From: Cepaea nemoralis
Taxonomy: Eukaryota; Mollusca; Gastropoda; Stylommatophora; Helicidae
Direction: 5' to 3'
Assembly: GCA_014155875.1 (NCBI GenBank)
Contig: JACEFZ010022361.1
Span: 1 to 64,000 of the forward strand
Length of the DNA: 64,000 bases
Shown: one piece after another, positions 10,829 to 21,450 of the stretch
How the letters are laid out: each line of letters starts with the position of its first letter
How positions within the stretch are numbered: the first letter of the stretch is position 1
Notes under the pieces: generated by a model
What the model saw: the letters and a program-made list of their open reading frames with translations, nothing else
What the model was told of the DNA's origin: nothing
Databases searched by the model: none
Translations under genes and position numbers: made by a program

Positions 10829-11066
10829 TATTATGTAAAGGTCATTGCAATAACTTAACACAATAACAAATAATTCACAGACATTGGTTGGCGCTTGCAG
10901 AAATAAATTGATGCGAAGTAGAAACACATGACACAATGCAACAAAAAAGTTAATACAGTGGTACCTCGGGTTACGAAAGCCTCAGGTCACGAACAATTCA
11001 GGTTACGAACAACTTCGAAAATTTTATGTCTCGGGTAACGAACAGTGCCTCGGGTTACGAATGAAG

Positions 11067-11176
<110 letters not shown>

Positions 11177-11230
11177 AAGGTGTAACATTGGAGACAAACG
11201 ATCGCGTACAGTACAAACTGTACTACAGGT

Positions 11231-11541
11231 GAGCTTGTGGATCTTCAGAATGAACAGCTAAAGACATTAAAGGAGGAGCAGTCGTCAGATGATGAGGAGT
11301 CAGTGACTATTTCAACTGCCAGGATTAAAGAAATTTGCAGTAAGTGGGCAGGCGTCGAAGACTTCATTGTAAACCTGATGAATCAGTAAACCTGATGAAT
11401 GATAACACGATGGCCCACTTCAGAAAGATTCTCCAGCAAAGGAAGCGACAAATTTCGCTTTATAGTTTTTTGATGCAGAAAGATTACCAGTCGGTTGCCA
11501 AGAAACAGCGACAAGATACTCCTGAAACTAACGATTCAGAA
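11231..11541 (+). pseudogene. Transposase C-terminal remnant (Tigger-like)
   Basis: One frame reads ELVDLQNEQLKTLKEEQSSD...KEICSKWAGVEDFIV, and a second frame continues NDNTMAHFRKILQQRKRQIS...SFLMQKDYQS. This matches the tail of jerky/Tigger-type transposases, where an NDNTM.HFR..L..R..Q.SLD.F motif precedes the end. A stop and a frame change separate the halves, and the DNA-binding and DDE parts are missing. It cannot encode an active enzyme. Confidence 0.75.
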
Positions 11542-11701
11542 TAACAAAGAAAGTGATAAATTTCCCATGGTCGTTTTCTTGGTAATAAAGATAGGCTAAA
11601 TCTGTTTTTTTATTTTACATTTAATTCATTTGGTTGTTTTCTTTCTCTTTATTTAATACGTGAAGTACACGTTTTCTTTGCGTTTTGTCAGGTAAACGAC
11701 T

Positions 11702-11987
11702 CAATCAATCAATCATGTGCCATGCCGGAAAGCGTGGGCGGTCATGACTCGCCATTTCACTTGATCACCAGTGTCGTGGATCAGCTCAGTGTTCCTGTCT
11801 CGTCCATGCCATGTGGCCAAGCCATCCAGGTATTTTCCTCTCCGTCTTCCTCTTGGTCTGTTCCCCTCGATCTTGCCAGTTGTCACTAAGTTCTCCAATC
11901 CATTTCTTCTCATAACATGTCCAAAATTTTTTGACTGTCTACGTCTAATTTCTCTAATCAGTTTACGATGTTCATTTGTCTCCTGGA
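11702..11987 (-). mobile_element. 5'-truncated LINE nested in the transposon
   Basis: Minus-strand reading: RKLIREIRRRQSKNFGHVMR, GKIEGNRPRGRRRGKYLDGL, then a GDQVKW..MTAHAFRHGT terminus and an (ATTG)n tail. The target duplication GTAAACGACT is perfect (11692-11701 and 11988-11997). The host transposon was therefore already in place when this LINE copy landed. Confidence 0.88.
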
Positions 11988-12150
11988 GTAAACGACTGGA
12001 TGTTAATAATAATTTTAAAAAAAAGAACGATTCTTTCATCTTGAAACGGATTGTCTTTATTTAATTGACATCAATGATTCGGGTTACGAATGTTTCGGGT
12101 TACGATCCGAGTTCTGGAACGAATTAAGTTCGTAACCCGAGGGACCACTG

Positions 12151-12404
12151 TATATCGCCTGATTTTCTCAGAGTGCTAAATTAACCCACTGAATTTGTTT
12201 CTCGTTTTATGTGAACGACATCTGGATTCCTCAGTGACTGGATCAGAAATCTGGTTCCGGTGGTTGGACTGACAGAAACACACTAGACGTAGATGTCATG
12301 TAATGAACGAGAGGCATGAAGAAAAAGGGCCGATCAGTTCACCTAACTGAATTCTCAAATCACGAAATAGCACACAATTATACTGTTATATGCATACTTA
12401 TTAT
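12151..12404. other. No gene recognised
   Basis: Flank of the Tigger-like element. No open frame or repeat seen. Confidence 0.4.
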
Positions 12405-12689
12405 AATAATAACAGATGCGTTGATATATATGGAGACAATGTGTGGCGCCGACAGCAAGAGTGACCACGTCTTACTTTGTGGAAACTGAAAGGAATATTG
12501 ACAAGAGGAACCCCCACCCCACCCCCCCCCCCAAAAAAAAAGCGAGTCAACAAAAATATTCTAAAACAATATAAATAAATGAAAGAACAATACAGACTGA
12601 TTGCGAGAAACAGTTACAATGCAATGCCTAAAATTCAATGTATAGATGAACAAAGGGAAATGCTAAAGAAACCCATCATTCATTCATTC

Positions 12690-13050
12690 ATTCATTCATT
12701 CATTCAGCAGCATGCCCTTTGCAGAACCTCGCTCCCAAAACAACCTTCCGGAAAACATCTCGATCATAAGCAAGATGTCCCGCGTCCGATACACGTATCT
12801 GAAAATCCACCGCCACATCCTGCACCCATCTTCTCTTTAGCCTTCGTCTTCCTCTCTTCCCAGGCATATACCCCACAATTATTGTTTTCTCCAAAATTTT
12901 GTGATGTTTCATGTGACAAAAATATTTTAATTTTCTTTGTGTTATCGTCTTTCTTAGCCAACCTTCTTCAACACATAGGTGTCCAAACTTTCCCTCGTCT
13001 CAGCAGGCGACGGAAGCTGGTGCCAAACCCTCGATTGACCGCGCTCTCGT
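12690..13050 (-). pseudogene. LINE 3'-end fragment
   Basis: Minus-strand frame with GYMPGKRGRRRLKRRWVQDV, DAGHLAYDRDVFRKVVLGAR and FCKGHAAE before the stop, followed by a (GAAT)n tail (seen as CATTCATTCATT at 12677-12706). The Arg-rich GRP.RRW block and a D.D.WR-like end are usual for the C-terminus of RTE/CR1-type LINEs; I do not commit to a clade. Confidence 0.75.
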
Positions 13051-13124
13051 GACATGTATCAGCGTACCTTCCTAGCGATTACATTAACGCGCTTGCTACA
13101 TCATTAATATTACCCATTGAGAGA

Positions 13125-13277
13125 CTATCATCATCATCAAGTGCCCTGCCCGCTAGCGTACGCGTTCATGTATCTCCACAGATCTCGGACTTTGGTGTTC
13201 TGGATCAACTCTGCTGATGGTATTCCTCCATGCCACCGCCCCAGTTCATCCAGCATCATTACTCTTGGTCTGCTATA
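13125..13277 (-). pseudogene. Second LINE 3'-end fragment
   Basis: Minus strand: LDELGRWHGGIPSAELIQNT, then KVRDLWRYMNAYASGQGT and a stop, followed by a (GAT)n tail (ATCATCATCATC at 13129). The counterpart in copy B is 17148-17298. A related tail occurs at 46956-47120. Confidence 0.65.
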
Positions 13278-13285
13278 GCCTATAG

Positions 13286-13500
13286 TAGGGGTGGCCAACA
13301 CGAGGCCTGCGGGCCGCATGCGGCCCGCCGGACGTCATGTTGCGGCCCGCGGAGTGGGAAGCGATGATGTGGTTGAGGCTGTAGCACGCTTGCTTGTTTA
13401 CTTTAATTAACAAAAAAAAAAAAAAAAAAATTAGGTGCGTGGCCCGGCAGAAAATATTTCTGAAATTTGGCCCGCCTGCTGAAAAGGCTGGCCACCCCTG
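13286..13500. mobile_element. hAT-type MITE with 8-bp TSD
   Basis: The ends are inverted: TAGGGGTGGCCAACACGAGG at the left and ...GGCTGGCCACCCCTG at the right, typical of hAT elements (consensus end CAGGGGTGGCCA). The flanks are perfect 8-bp direct repeats GCCTATAG (13278-13285, 13501-13508). The interior has GCGGCCCGC blocks and an A19 run and no coding capacity. The paralogous site in copy B (about 17297) lacks it, which confirms the borders. Confidence 0.9.
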
Positions 13501-13899
13501 GCCTATAGCTTTATAAAAGTTAAGCGGGACTAGAACCAGATTCCTAATATGCCCCAAGGCGTGAATAAGAGTCATTCCCTTTTGCTTTTTATAGAAAAGT
13601 TATTTTGAGAAAATATGCGAGTTTTCGCGGTTTGTGATTATAATATTAAAAACTTGATATGGCACTGTCTTGATAGCAACTAGTTATAAGGAAGTACAGA
13701 AAATTATAGATACAATCAATACCGTGCGGCAGATTTTCTCAGTATGATGCAAGTCTTCGAAATGCCGCCCCTTGTTTTTTTCTTTAATAATGCCGCTCCC
13801 ATATGAAGCCGCTTGCTCTGGCACCTGGTGCGGCCGCCTTTCTGTATCATAGCATAGCACTGCACGGCCCTGGATACACATATTATTATAGACAGTGGA

Positions 13900-14232
13900 G
13901 AAATGGACTTCAACTTCAATATTAGGCAGACAGAAGTAATGGTAGTATCAAAGAAACAAATCACGCCTATATATACAATAAAGTCAATGGTGATATTTCG
14001 GGACATGTACATACATTTAAGCATCTGGGCACACTGGTAACATCAGACTTTACAGAAATAAAGGACGGAATATGACAAGGAAAAAAAATGCTTTTTATAA
14101 ATGAACCGCTGTTGCAATAAATCCTTGTCACTAAAGGTAGAAGAAGAATTCTCGCATGTTACATTGAACCAGTTGAAACACATGGCTGTGAATCCCGTAC
14201 AGTAAGTAGGCACAACAAAATAATTCCGGAGG
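13900..14232 (+). pseudogene. LINE reverse-transcriptase C-terminal piece
   Basis: Plus strand: QTEVMVVSKKQITPIYTIK (the thumb region K.TEVMVVSKK), then in a shifted frame RRRILACYIEPVETHGCES (R..L..YI.P....GCE.W pattern). Stops and frame changes throughout. It abuts a minus-strand LINE tail at 14233, so one element landed in or beside the other before the segmental duplication. Confidence 0.6.
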
Positions 14233-14233
14233 C

Positions 14234-15440
14234 CGTATTCATCAATCATGTGCCATGCCGGTAAGCGTGGGCGGTCATGTTCTGCCATCTCATGCGATCA
14301 CCAGAGTCGTGGATCAGCTCTGTGTTCCTGTCTCGACCATGCCACATGGCCAAGCCATCCGGGTATTTGCTTCTAAGTCTTCCCCTTGGTCTCTTCCCTT
14401 CGATCTTTCCAATTGTCATCAAGTTCTCCAATTCATTTCTTCTCATAACATGCCCAAAAAATTTTGACTGTCTACGTCTAATGACTCTAATCAGTTTACG
14501 ATCTTTTTACGATCTTCATTTGTTTCTTGAAGCACTTGTTCGTTGGCTTTCTATCTTTCCGTGATATTCTGTGCATTTTCCTCAGAAACCACATTTGCAC
14601 AGCCATTAGCTGTTTTTCAGGTTGACTGCTTATTGTCCACGCTTCACATCCATACAAAAGTATAGGTTCTATGTAGCATCTCAACACTCTTTTTCTCGTT
14701 TCAATTGATATCTTTTTGTTGGTCAGTATATTTTCATCTTGTAAAAGGCTACCTTCGCAATGGCAATTCTTGTTCAAATCTCTTCAAGGCATCTCCCATC
14801 AGATGTTATGACTGTGCCGAGATAACAGTATCGATTCACTTGTTTAAGAATATGTCCATCTACTCGCATATCACATTTTGGTATTTCCTTCTTCCCAGTG
14901 ACGACCATAATCTGTGTCTTCTTAATATTCAGTTCTAACCGTAGTTGTTCACTGTGTACAACAACCGCATCTACTAAATTTTGCAGGTCCTGGTCTCATC
15001 TCATCTCATCATGTTCCTCTTGTACCTTGCGGTGTCGAGGTGAAGTATAAACTTTGTGAGAGTGCCCGAGTATGGGCTTCATATATCGATATTCCCATGG
15101 ACTCTGCTATTCCCTCCGTCCAACGTTTACGTGGTCGGCCTCTTCCTCTGATTCCATCTGGTCTGTACATCATTGCTTGTTGTGGTATGCTGTTGACTGG
15201 TAACCTACTTGCATGGCCAAACCATTTGACTTGCTGTTTTCTGATAAAATCTAGTGCTGCTTTAACCCCCACTTTAGTCCTGATTTCTTCATTTCTGATC
15301 TTATCCTGTTCATTGTCTGCAATCAAGACTGTATTGATATATCGTCCCCCAGTGCTGATTCCTTCCATATCTTCTATATTTCTAAAAATATTTTCACTGT
15401 ACAGAGAAAAAAGATCTGGAGACATTACACATCTTTTAAT
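14234..15440 (-). pseudogene. 5'-truncated LINE, interrupted by a second LINE
   Basis: Minus strand from 15440: MSPDLFSLYSENIFRNIEDM, an RT active-site region decayed to TVLIADNEQD (IAD in place of ADD), then after an insertion LQNLVDAVVV, IKKTQIMVVTGKKEI, RKRVLRCYIEPILLYGCEAW, and the C-terminal MRRNELENLMTIGKIEGKRP...TAHAYRHGT with an ATTGATGA-type tail. The 14993-15303 block is a separate nested insertion. The 138-residue open frame at 15009-15425 is therefore a chimera of two elements. Confidence 0.75.
14993..15303 (-). mobile_element. LINE fragment nested within a LINE
   Basis: Minus strand: KVGVKAALDFIRKQQVKWFG, RGRGRPRKRWTEGIAESMGI, then a (TGAGA)n tail. The host element reads NEQD and LQNLVDA on the two sides. 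TCCTG is present at both borders (14988-14992, 15304-15308), consistent with a short target duplication, and removing the block restores the host reading frame. Confidence 0.75.
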
Positions 15441-15669
15441 AGGCTGATATTGACCTACATCTTTATCAATTCTGATGGCAGCTTGTTGTTTCCAATATAT
15501 GTTTTTTACAAGTCTAATCTAATCTATTAATAACAGATGCGTTGATAAATATGGAGAAAATGTGTGGCGCCAACAGCAAGAGTGATTACCTCTTACTTTG
15601 TGGAAACTGAAAGGAATATTGAAAAGAGGGGGGAAAAAGCCTGAGAACTTTAGTCAACAAAAATACTCT

Positions 15670-15927
15670 TTTTTTTTTAAAAAATGCTGCATATCCCTTA
15701 CAGGACGTTGCAGTCAACACCAGCATTTTCCAGCTGCTGTTGATGTACTAGGCAAGTTTTACGTTCAGTAGTTTGCCATTGCTTTCTGAACGACCGGCTC
15801 CCATACCAACACGTTATAACACAACGCGACACGGTCTGCTGCACAAATTGGTCGCAGCTGAGTTTCGAACACCGAGTAAGCGGTTCATGAACCACGTTCG
15901 CAAGCCTTTGGCCACGGAGCCCGGCCT
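15670..15927 (-). repeat. SINE present only in copy B
   Basis: Minus-oriented 250-bp-family SINE: T-rich tail, GCATATCCCTTACAGGACGT, GTAGTTTGCCATTGCTTTCT core, head GGCCACGGAGCCCGGCC. Copy A has the empty site CAAAAATATTCTAAAAC. The flanks ATACTCT and ATATTCT are an imperfect duplication of that site. Confidence 0.88.
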
Positions 15928-16109
15928 ATATTCTAAAACAATATAAATAAATGCAAGAATAATACAGACTGATTGTGAGAAAGAGATACAGTGCTGTGCC
16001 TAAAATTCAAGAATAGATGAACAAAGGGAAATTCTAACGAATTCCATCATTCATTCATTCATTCATTCATTCATTCATTCATTCATTAATTCATTTATTC
16101 ATTCATTTA

Positions 16110-16470
16110 TTCATTCAGCAGCATGTCCTTTGCAGAACATCGCTCCCAAAACAACCTTCCGGAAAACCTCTCGACCATAAGCAAGATGTCCCGCGTCCAA
16201 TACACCCATCAGTATATCATCCGCCACACCCTGCACCCATCTTCTCTTTGGCCTTCCTCTTCCTCTCTTCCCAGGCATATACCCTCAATTATTGTTTTCT
16301 CCAAACTTTCGTGACGTTTCAAGTGACCAAAATATTTCAATTTTCTTTATTTTATCGTCTTTATTAGCCAACCTTCTTCAGCTCATAGTTGTCCAAACTT
16401 TCCCTCAGCAGACGACGGAAGCAGGTGCCAAACACTCGTTTGACCGCGCGCTCATGACATTTATCAGCGT
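16110..16470 (-). pseudogene. LINE 3'-end fragment (copy B)
   Basis: Counterpart of 12690-13050 with the same GKRGR..RPKRRW and AYGREVFRKVVLG-type reading on the minus strand and a longer (GAAT)n tail at 16046-16117. The C-terminal FCKGHA reading is retained. Confidence 0.7.
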
Positions 16471-16509
16471 ACCTATCCTATAAAAGGGGAGAACCGTTGA
16501 GGCTACTAT

Positions 16510-17096
16510 GACGATTAAACAAATAGACACACATAGTATTATTTGGCGCTCACAGAAGAAGAAGAAGGAAATAGAGATTAGAAGACGCATTAGACAACAT
16601 AAAATTAGAAAGCTATAATAGTTACCGACCGGAATCGAACCTGTCGCCTCCAAATGACGACGGCGCCTCGCTGCAGGAACAAGTGTACTTCGACGCACGA
16701 CCAACTAGCTCCCGTGTGTTGCCGGGGCCCATAAGGGAAGCAAAGAATAGCAACACTGTAGCCTACCACGTATGTCATAAGAGGCGACCAAGGAGGCTTG
16801 ATGGTTCCGTCGCACTGCTACTGAGTGAGTGCGTGGCGCGACACTGTGAGCTGTGAGTTTCGTGTGAAGTGCTTTTGAATCTGCCCAAATTATCATTTTA
16901 GTTGGTCGTGCGTCGAAGTACACTTGTTCCTGCAGCGAGACGCCGTCGTCATTTGGAGGCGACAGGTTCGATCCCGGTCGGTAACTATTATAGCTTTCTA
17001 ATTTTATGTTGTCTAGTGCGTCTTCTAATCTCTATTTCCTTCTTCTTCTTCTGTGAGGGCCAAATAATACTATGTGTGTCTATTTGTTTAATCGTC
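16510..17096. mobile_element. 198-bp-arm inverted repeat made of a tRNA-like SINE
   Basis: Arms 16510-16707 and 16899-17096 are reverse complements over 198 bp with four mismatches and a 191-bp spacer. In the right arm a tRNA-like segment runs GTTGGTCGTGCGTCGAAG to CAGGTTCGATCCCGGTCGG; the B box GGTTCGATCCC is clear. Copy A of the segmental duplication lacks the whole block, so it arrived (or was deleted) as a unit. Either a fold-back composite or two SINEs that landed head to head could explain it. Confidence 0.8.
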
Positions 17097-17689
17097 TTAG
17101 CGATTACATTAACGCGCTTGCTAAATCATTACCCATTGAGTGACTATCATCATCATTAGGTGCCCTGCCAGCTAGCGTAGGCGTTCATATCTCTCAACAG
17201 ATCTCGGTCTTTGGTGTTCTGGATCAACTCTGTTGATGGTATCCCTCCATGCCACCGCCCCAGTACATCCATCATCATTTCTCTTGGTCTGCTGTAGCTT
17301 TATAAAAATTAAACTGGACTAGAACCAGATTCCTAATATGCCTCAAGGCGTGAATAAGAGTCCTTCCCTTTTGCTTTTTACAGAAAAGTTATTTTGAGAA
17401 AATATGCGAGTTTTCGCGGTTTGTGATTATAATATTAAAAACTTGCTATGACATCGTCTTGATAGCAACTAGTTATAAGGGACTACAGAAAATGATAGAC
17501 ACAATCAATACCGTGCGATAGATTTTCTAAACACGATGCAAGTCTTCGAAATGCCGCACTTTGTTTTTTTCTTTCTTTAATAATACCGCTCCCATATGAA
17601 GCCCTCTTACGCTGTCATCTGGTGCAGCCGCCTCTCTGTATCACAGCACGGCACGGCATTGGATACACATAGTACTATAGACAGTGGAG

Positions 17690-18040
17690 AAATGGACTTC
17701 AACTTCAATATTAGGCAGAAAGAAGTAATGGTAGTATAAAAGAAACAAATCAAACCTATATGTACAATAAAGTCAATGGTGATATTTCACATGCATCTAA
17801 GCATGTGGGCACACTGGTAACATCAAACAGAAGAAGTTTTACAGACATAAAGGACGGAATATGACAAGAAAACAACATGCTTTTTATAAATGAACCGCTG
17901 TTGCAATAAATCCATGTAACTAGGGGTAGAAGAAGAATTCTCGCATGTTACATTGAACCAGTTGAAACACATGGCTGTGGATGCCGTACAGGGCTGTGGA
18001 TGCCGTACAGTAAGTAGGCAAACAAAATAATTCCCGAGGC
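17690..18040 (+). pseudogene. LINE piece, copy B of 13900-14232
   Basis: Same order of blocks (EVMVV, then SRMLH/CYIEPVETHGCG). It carries a short local duplication of GGGCTGTGGATGCCGTACAG near 17988-18010 not present in copy A. Confidence 0.6.
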
Positions 18041-18052
18041 CGTATTCATCAA

Positions 18053-18258
18053 TCACGTGCCATGCCGATAAGCGTGGGTGGTCATGTTTTGCCATCTCAT
18101 GCGATCACCAAAGTCGTGGATCAGCTCGGCTTTCTTGTCTCGACCATACCACGTGGCCAAGCCATCTAGTTGTTTACTTCTCTGCCTTCCCCTTGCTCTT
18201 TTCCTCTCAATCTTGCTAGTTGTCACTAAATTCTCCAGTTTATTTCTTCTCATAAGGT
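18053..18258 (-). pseudogene. LINE C-terminal piece, copy B
   Basis: Minus strand MRRNKLENLVTTSKIERKRA to WQNMTTHAYRHGT. Truncated at the duplication border. Confidence 0.7.
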
Positions 18259-18289
18259 GGTAAAAAATGTAGACGTGGTTTTACAGAAG

Positions 18290-18480
18290 AATGCTAAAAT
18301 TTCCTCGGACAGCCAAACTGAGCAATGCAAATGTTTTGAAAAAGGCCAACACACAAAGACAGTTTATGACAAACATCAGAAAGAGGCTGTTATTATTTTG
18401 TTTTAACCATACGAGAAGAGAAAGAGTTGAACTTGTGACAACTGGGCATATTTGTGGAAAGAGAGACAGATGAAGACTGT
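18290..18480 (+). pseudogene. Possible short LINE fragment
   Basis: Contains KTNIRKRLL and ERVELVTTGHICGKRDR, a weak match to the NLVTTGKIEGKRPR region of the nearby LINEs, on the plus strand. Too short to be sure. Confidence 0.3.
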
Positions 18481-18689
18481 AAAAGAAGGTTTTTGACAGT
18501 CTTGTCATTTTAGAGAAAGCTGTCAGCACACTAATCAAATCAAAACATGCTGAGGGAGATAGCTAGATGTGCAGAAGCATTATCGCCCACGCCAGGCGAC
18601 AAGGCACTTAATGATGACAGTATACAGACTGACTTGTCTCTATAAGTAAAAATTACAGTATACATCAGACAAAAGAAAAATTTGAAACC

Positions 18690-18790
18690 AGCAAACACAT
18701 CGGATTCGAACCCAACCCTCTAGCCGACATCGCGGCCGAGCAGTGTCGGAGGTCAAGTAAGGTCGCTTGAAGTGAAATTTCGGAAAACAG
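18690..18790 (-). repeat. tRNA-like SINE head
   Basis: On the minus strand GCTAGAGGGTTGGGTTCGAA followed by TCCGATG gives a recognisable B box, and an A-box-like GGCCGCGATGTCGG lies before it. No copy of the body is recognised nearby. Confidence 0.4.
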
Positions 18791-18799
18791 ATTGGGGGA

Positions 18800-20100
18800 G
18801 AAAATGCAGTAGCGCCCCCTACGTGCCCCAAACTGAGAACCATAATGGCGTCAATGGCGGCCTCGCAAGCTTGAAGTTGGTGTACTAACACTAATGACAA
18901 ACTTGCACATACTGCAGGTAAACCTCGCCATGTACAAACGTTCTGACAGTTTCTTAAGGTTACTACTTTGGATGCAGATTTCGGAACTGTGATACATAAA
19001 GACGTATGCTATAGAAAAGCGGTGAATTCTGTGTTTTAGAAGCGATGCCGATGATAATTCATGTTTTTTGGATTTATTTAATGTGGGTGTGGGGTAGGTG
19101 TGTGTGTATGTGTGGGTGCCTGTGTGTGTTTGTGGGCACACTAGCTAGCACTAGCAGTTATGATAACAGCCACACTCATATCGTAGCAGTCAGGGACAGT
19201 TTGAAAGTTGAACATTTAGGCAAGCTTAATTGAGCTTGTGGAATTTCTTTGCCATTGTCCTGTCAGTACAGCAGTTATACAATTCCATGTCGTTGTTTCT
19301 GTCTTTAGACGGCGCGATTGCATAACGATCATGTGTCATATATTCCTAATAGTAATAGTAATAACATTGATTTGTTAGGTGATGCTTCTGGAATGGGATC
19401 ATTTTGCTGCTTATTTTAATCAAGATTTATAATTTACTAATATTAATTAATATGAGACTAGTACACCCCCCCCCCCCCACACACACACACACAACAAAAA
19501 AACATTAACTGCTGCTAGCTTAAAAGCTGTGGCAGAGCATTTAATAATATTAATAATAATAAGAACAAATGATAAAGCAGTGGATAATCATAAAAACAAC
19601 ATGTGTAAAAGGCCTCCTTTACACAGTTTGTAAAAAAAAAAAATGGATGTTGCAACAACAATCCTTCATCAGCAAATAAAACAAAAGCATAGACAAATGA
19701 AATGCACTAACACTGTATGCCTCAACCCATTCAGTCCCAGAATGTTTCCATCAGACTTCCAGGGACAGTAGTGGACAGGGTATAAAACTATTGGTTACCA
19801 GGTTATAAAACCACCAAAAAGACATTAACAGTGTTAACATTTTATTGTGTAATATTTAAGGTGGGGGGGGGGCACTTTATCACACTTGCCATATTGCAAG
19901 CTGACACCCTGTTCAGTTGGTCACTACCCACGGGGAAAAATAATCACTGAATAATCATAAGTGCATGATTTTCAAAGAGGATAAATGCATACACCTTGTG
20001 TAAAACATGTTCATTGCATGTTAATAAAATAAACATAAAAAGAGCATAATTAAATACACCTAGTAGATAACGTACACTTTCCTGAATATTAAAATAAACA
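18800..20100. other. No gene recognised
   Basis: Holds a GT-rich run (19079-19140), a C11 run plus (CA)n at 19467-19495, TAA-rich simple sequence near 19545-19565 and otherwise AT-rich sequence. Confidence 0.45.
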
Positions 20101-20129
20101 GGAAAATGGATAAATAGATATACCTAGTA

Positions 20130-21450
20130 TAAAACCTATACTTTATTAGTATGTTACTGTAACCAGGGAAACATATACTTTGTTAGTTATGTTATTGTAA
20201 CCAGGGAAACATATACTTTGTTAGTTATGTTACTGTAACCAGGGAAACATATACTTTGTTAGTTAGTATGTTACTGTAACCAGGGAAACATATACTTTGT
20301 TAGTTATGTTACTGTAACCAGGGAAACATATACTTTGTTAGTATGTTACTGTAACCAGGGAAACATATACTTTGTTAGTTAGTATGTTACAGTAACCAGG
20401 GAAACATATACTTTGTTAGTTAGTATGTTACAGTAACCAGGGAAACATATACTTTGTTAGTTAGTATGTTACTGTAACCAGGGAAACATATACTTTGTTA
20501 GTTAGTATGTTACAGTAACCAGGGAAACATATACTTTGTTAGTTATGTTACTGTAACCAGGGAAACATATACTTTGTTAGTATGTTACTGTAACCAGGGA
20601 AACATATACTTTGTTAGTTAGTATGTTACTGTAACCAGGGAAACATATACTTTGTTAGTATGTTACTGTAACCAGGGAAACATATACTTTGTTAGTATGT
20701 TACAGTAACCAGGGAAACATATACTTTGTTAGTAGTATGTTACAGTAACCAGGGAACCATATTCTTTGTTAGTATGTTACAGTAACCAGGGAACCATATT
20801 CTTTGTTAGTATGTTACAGTAACCAGGGAAACATATACTTTGTTAGTATGTTACAGTAACCAGGGAAACATATACTTTGTTAGTATGTTACAGTAACCAG
20901 GGAACTATATTCTTTGTTAGTATGTTACAGTAACCAGGGAAACATATACTTTGTTAGTATGTTACAGTAACCAGGGAAACATACTTTGTTAGTATGTTAC
21001 AGTAACCAGGGAAACATATACTTTGTTAGTTAGTATGTTACTGTAACCAGGGAAACATATAATTTGTTAGTTTGTATGTTACTGTAACCAGGGAAACATA
21101 TACTTTGTTAGTATGTTACAGTAACCAGGGACCCATATTCTTTGTTAGTATGTTACAGTAACCAGGGAACTATATTCTTTGTTAGTATGTTACAGTAACC
21201 AGGGAAACATATACTTTGTTAGTATGTTACAGTAACCAGGGAAACATATACTTTGTTAGTATGTTACAGTAACCAGGGAAACCTATACTTTGTTAGTATG
21301 TTACAGTAACCAGGGAAACAAATACTTTGTTAGTATGTTACAGTAACCAGGGAAACATATATTTTGTTAGTATGTTACAGTAACCAGGGAAACATACACT
21401 TTGTTAGTATGTTACAGTAACCTGGGAAACATACTTTGTTAGTACTGTCA
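20130..21450. repeat. 33-37-bp minisatellite with palindromic core
   Basis: About 38 units of GTTACTGTAACCAGGGAAAC plus ATATACTTTGTTAGTAT. Every unit carries the 11-mer GTTACWGTAAC, a perfect palindrome around its central base. The left third mostly has T at the centre and the right two thirds mostly A. Spacer length alternates by one TTAG. No coding content. Confidence 0.95.

Larger units (their letters stand above)
12405..14460. repeat. Segmental duplication, copy A
   Basis: Direct-orientation match to 15525-18258, starting TAACAGATGCGTTGATA and running through the same ordered blocks: a LINE 3' piece (12690-13050), a second LINE tail (13125-13275), a non-repeat block, a plus-strand LINE piece (13900-14232) and a minus-strand LINE piece. 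Copy A alone carries a hAT-type MITE. Copy B alone carries a SINE and a long inverted-repeat block. Confidence 0.85.
15525..18258. repeat. Segmental duplication, copy B
   Basis: Paralog of 12405-14460. Offset changes are explained by a SINE (15670-15927) and by a block (about 16480-17097) absent from copy A. The match ends near 18258, where copy B diverges into TAAGGTGGTAAAAAATG. Confidence 0.85.

Noticed and set aside
16902..17159. tRNA gene in the inverted-repeat arm
   Set aside because: The B box is good, but the segment is present in two opposed copies with a long attached body and does not fold into a full cloverleaf by eye, so it is a tRNA-derived SINE.
20130..21450. CRISPR-like regular array
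   Set aside because: Units are contiguous tandem copies without unique spacers, and the genome is eukaryotic with introns.
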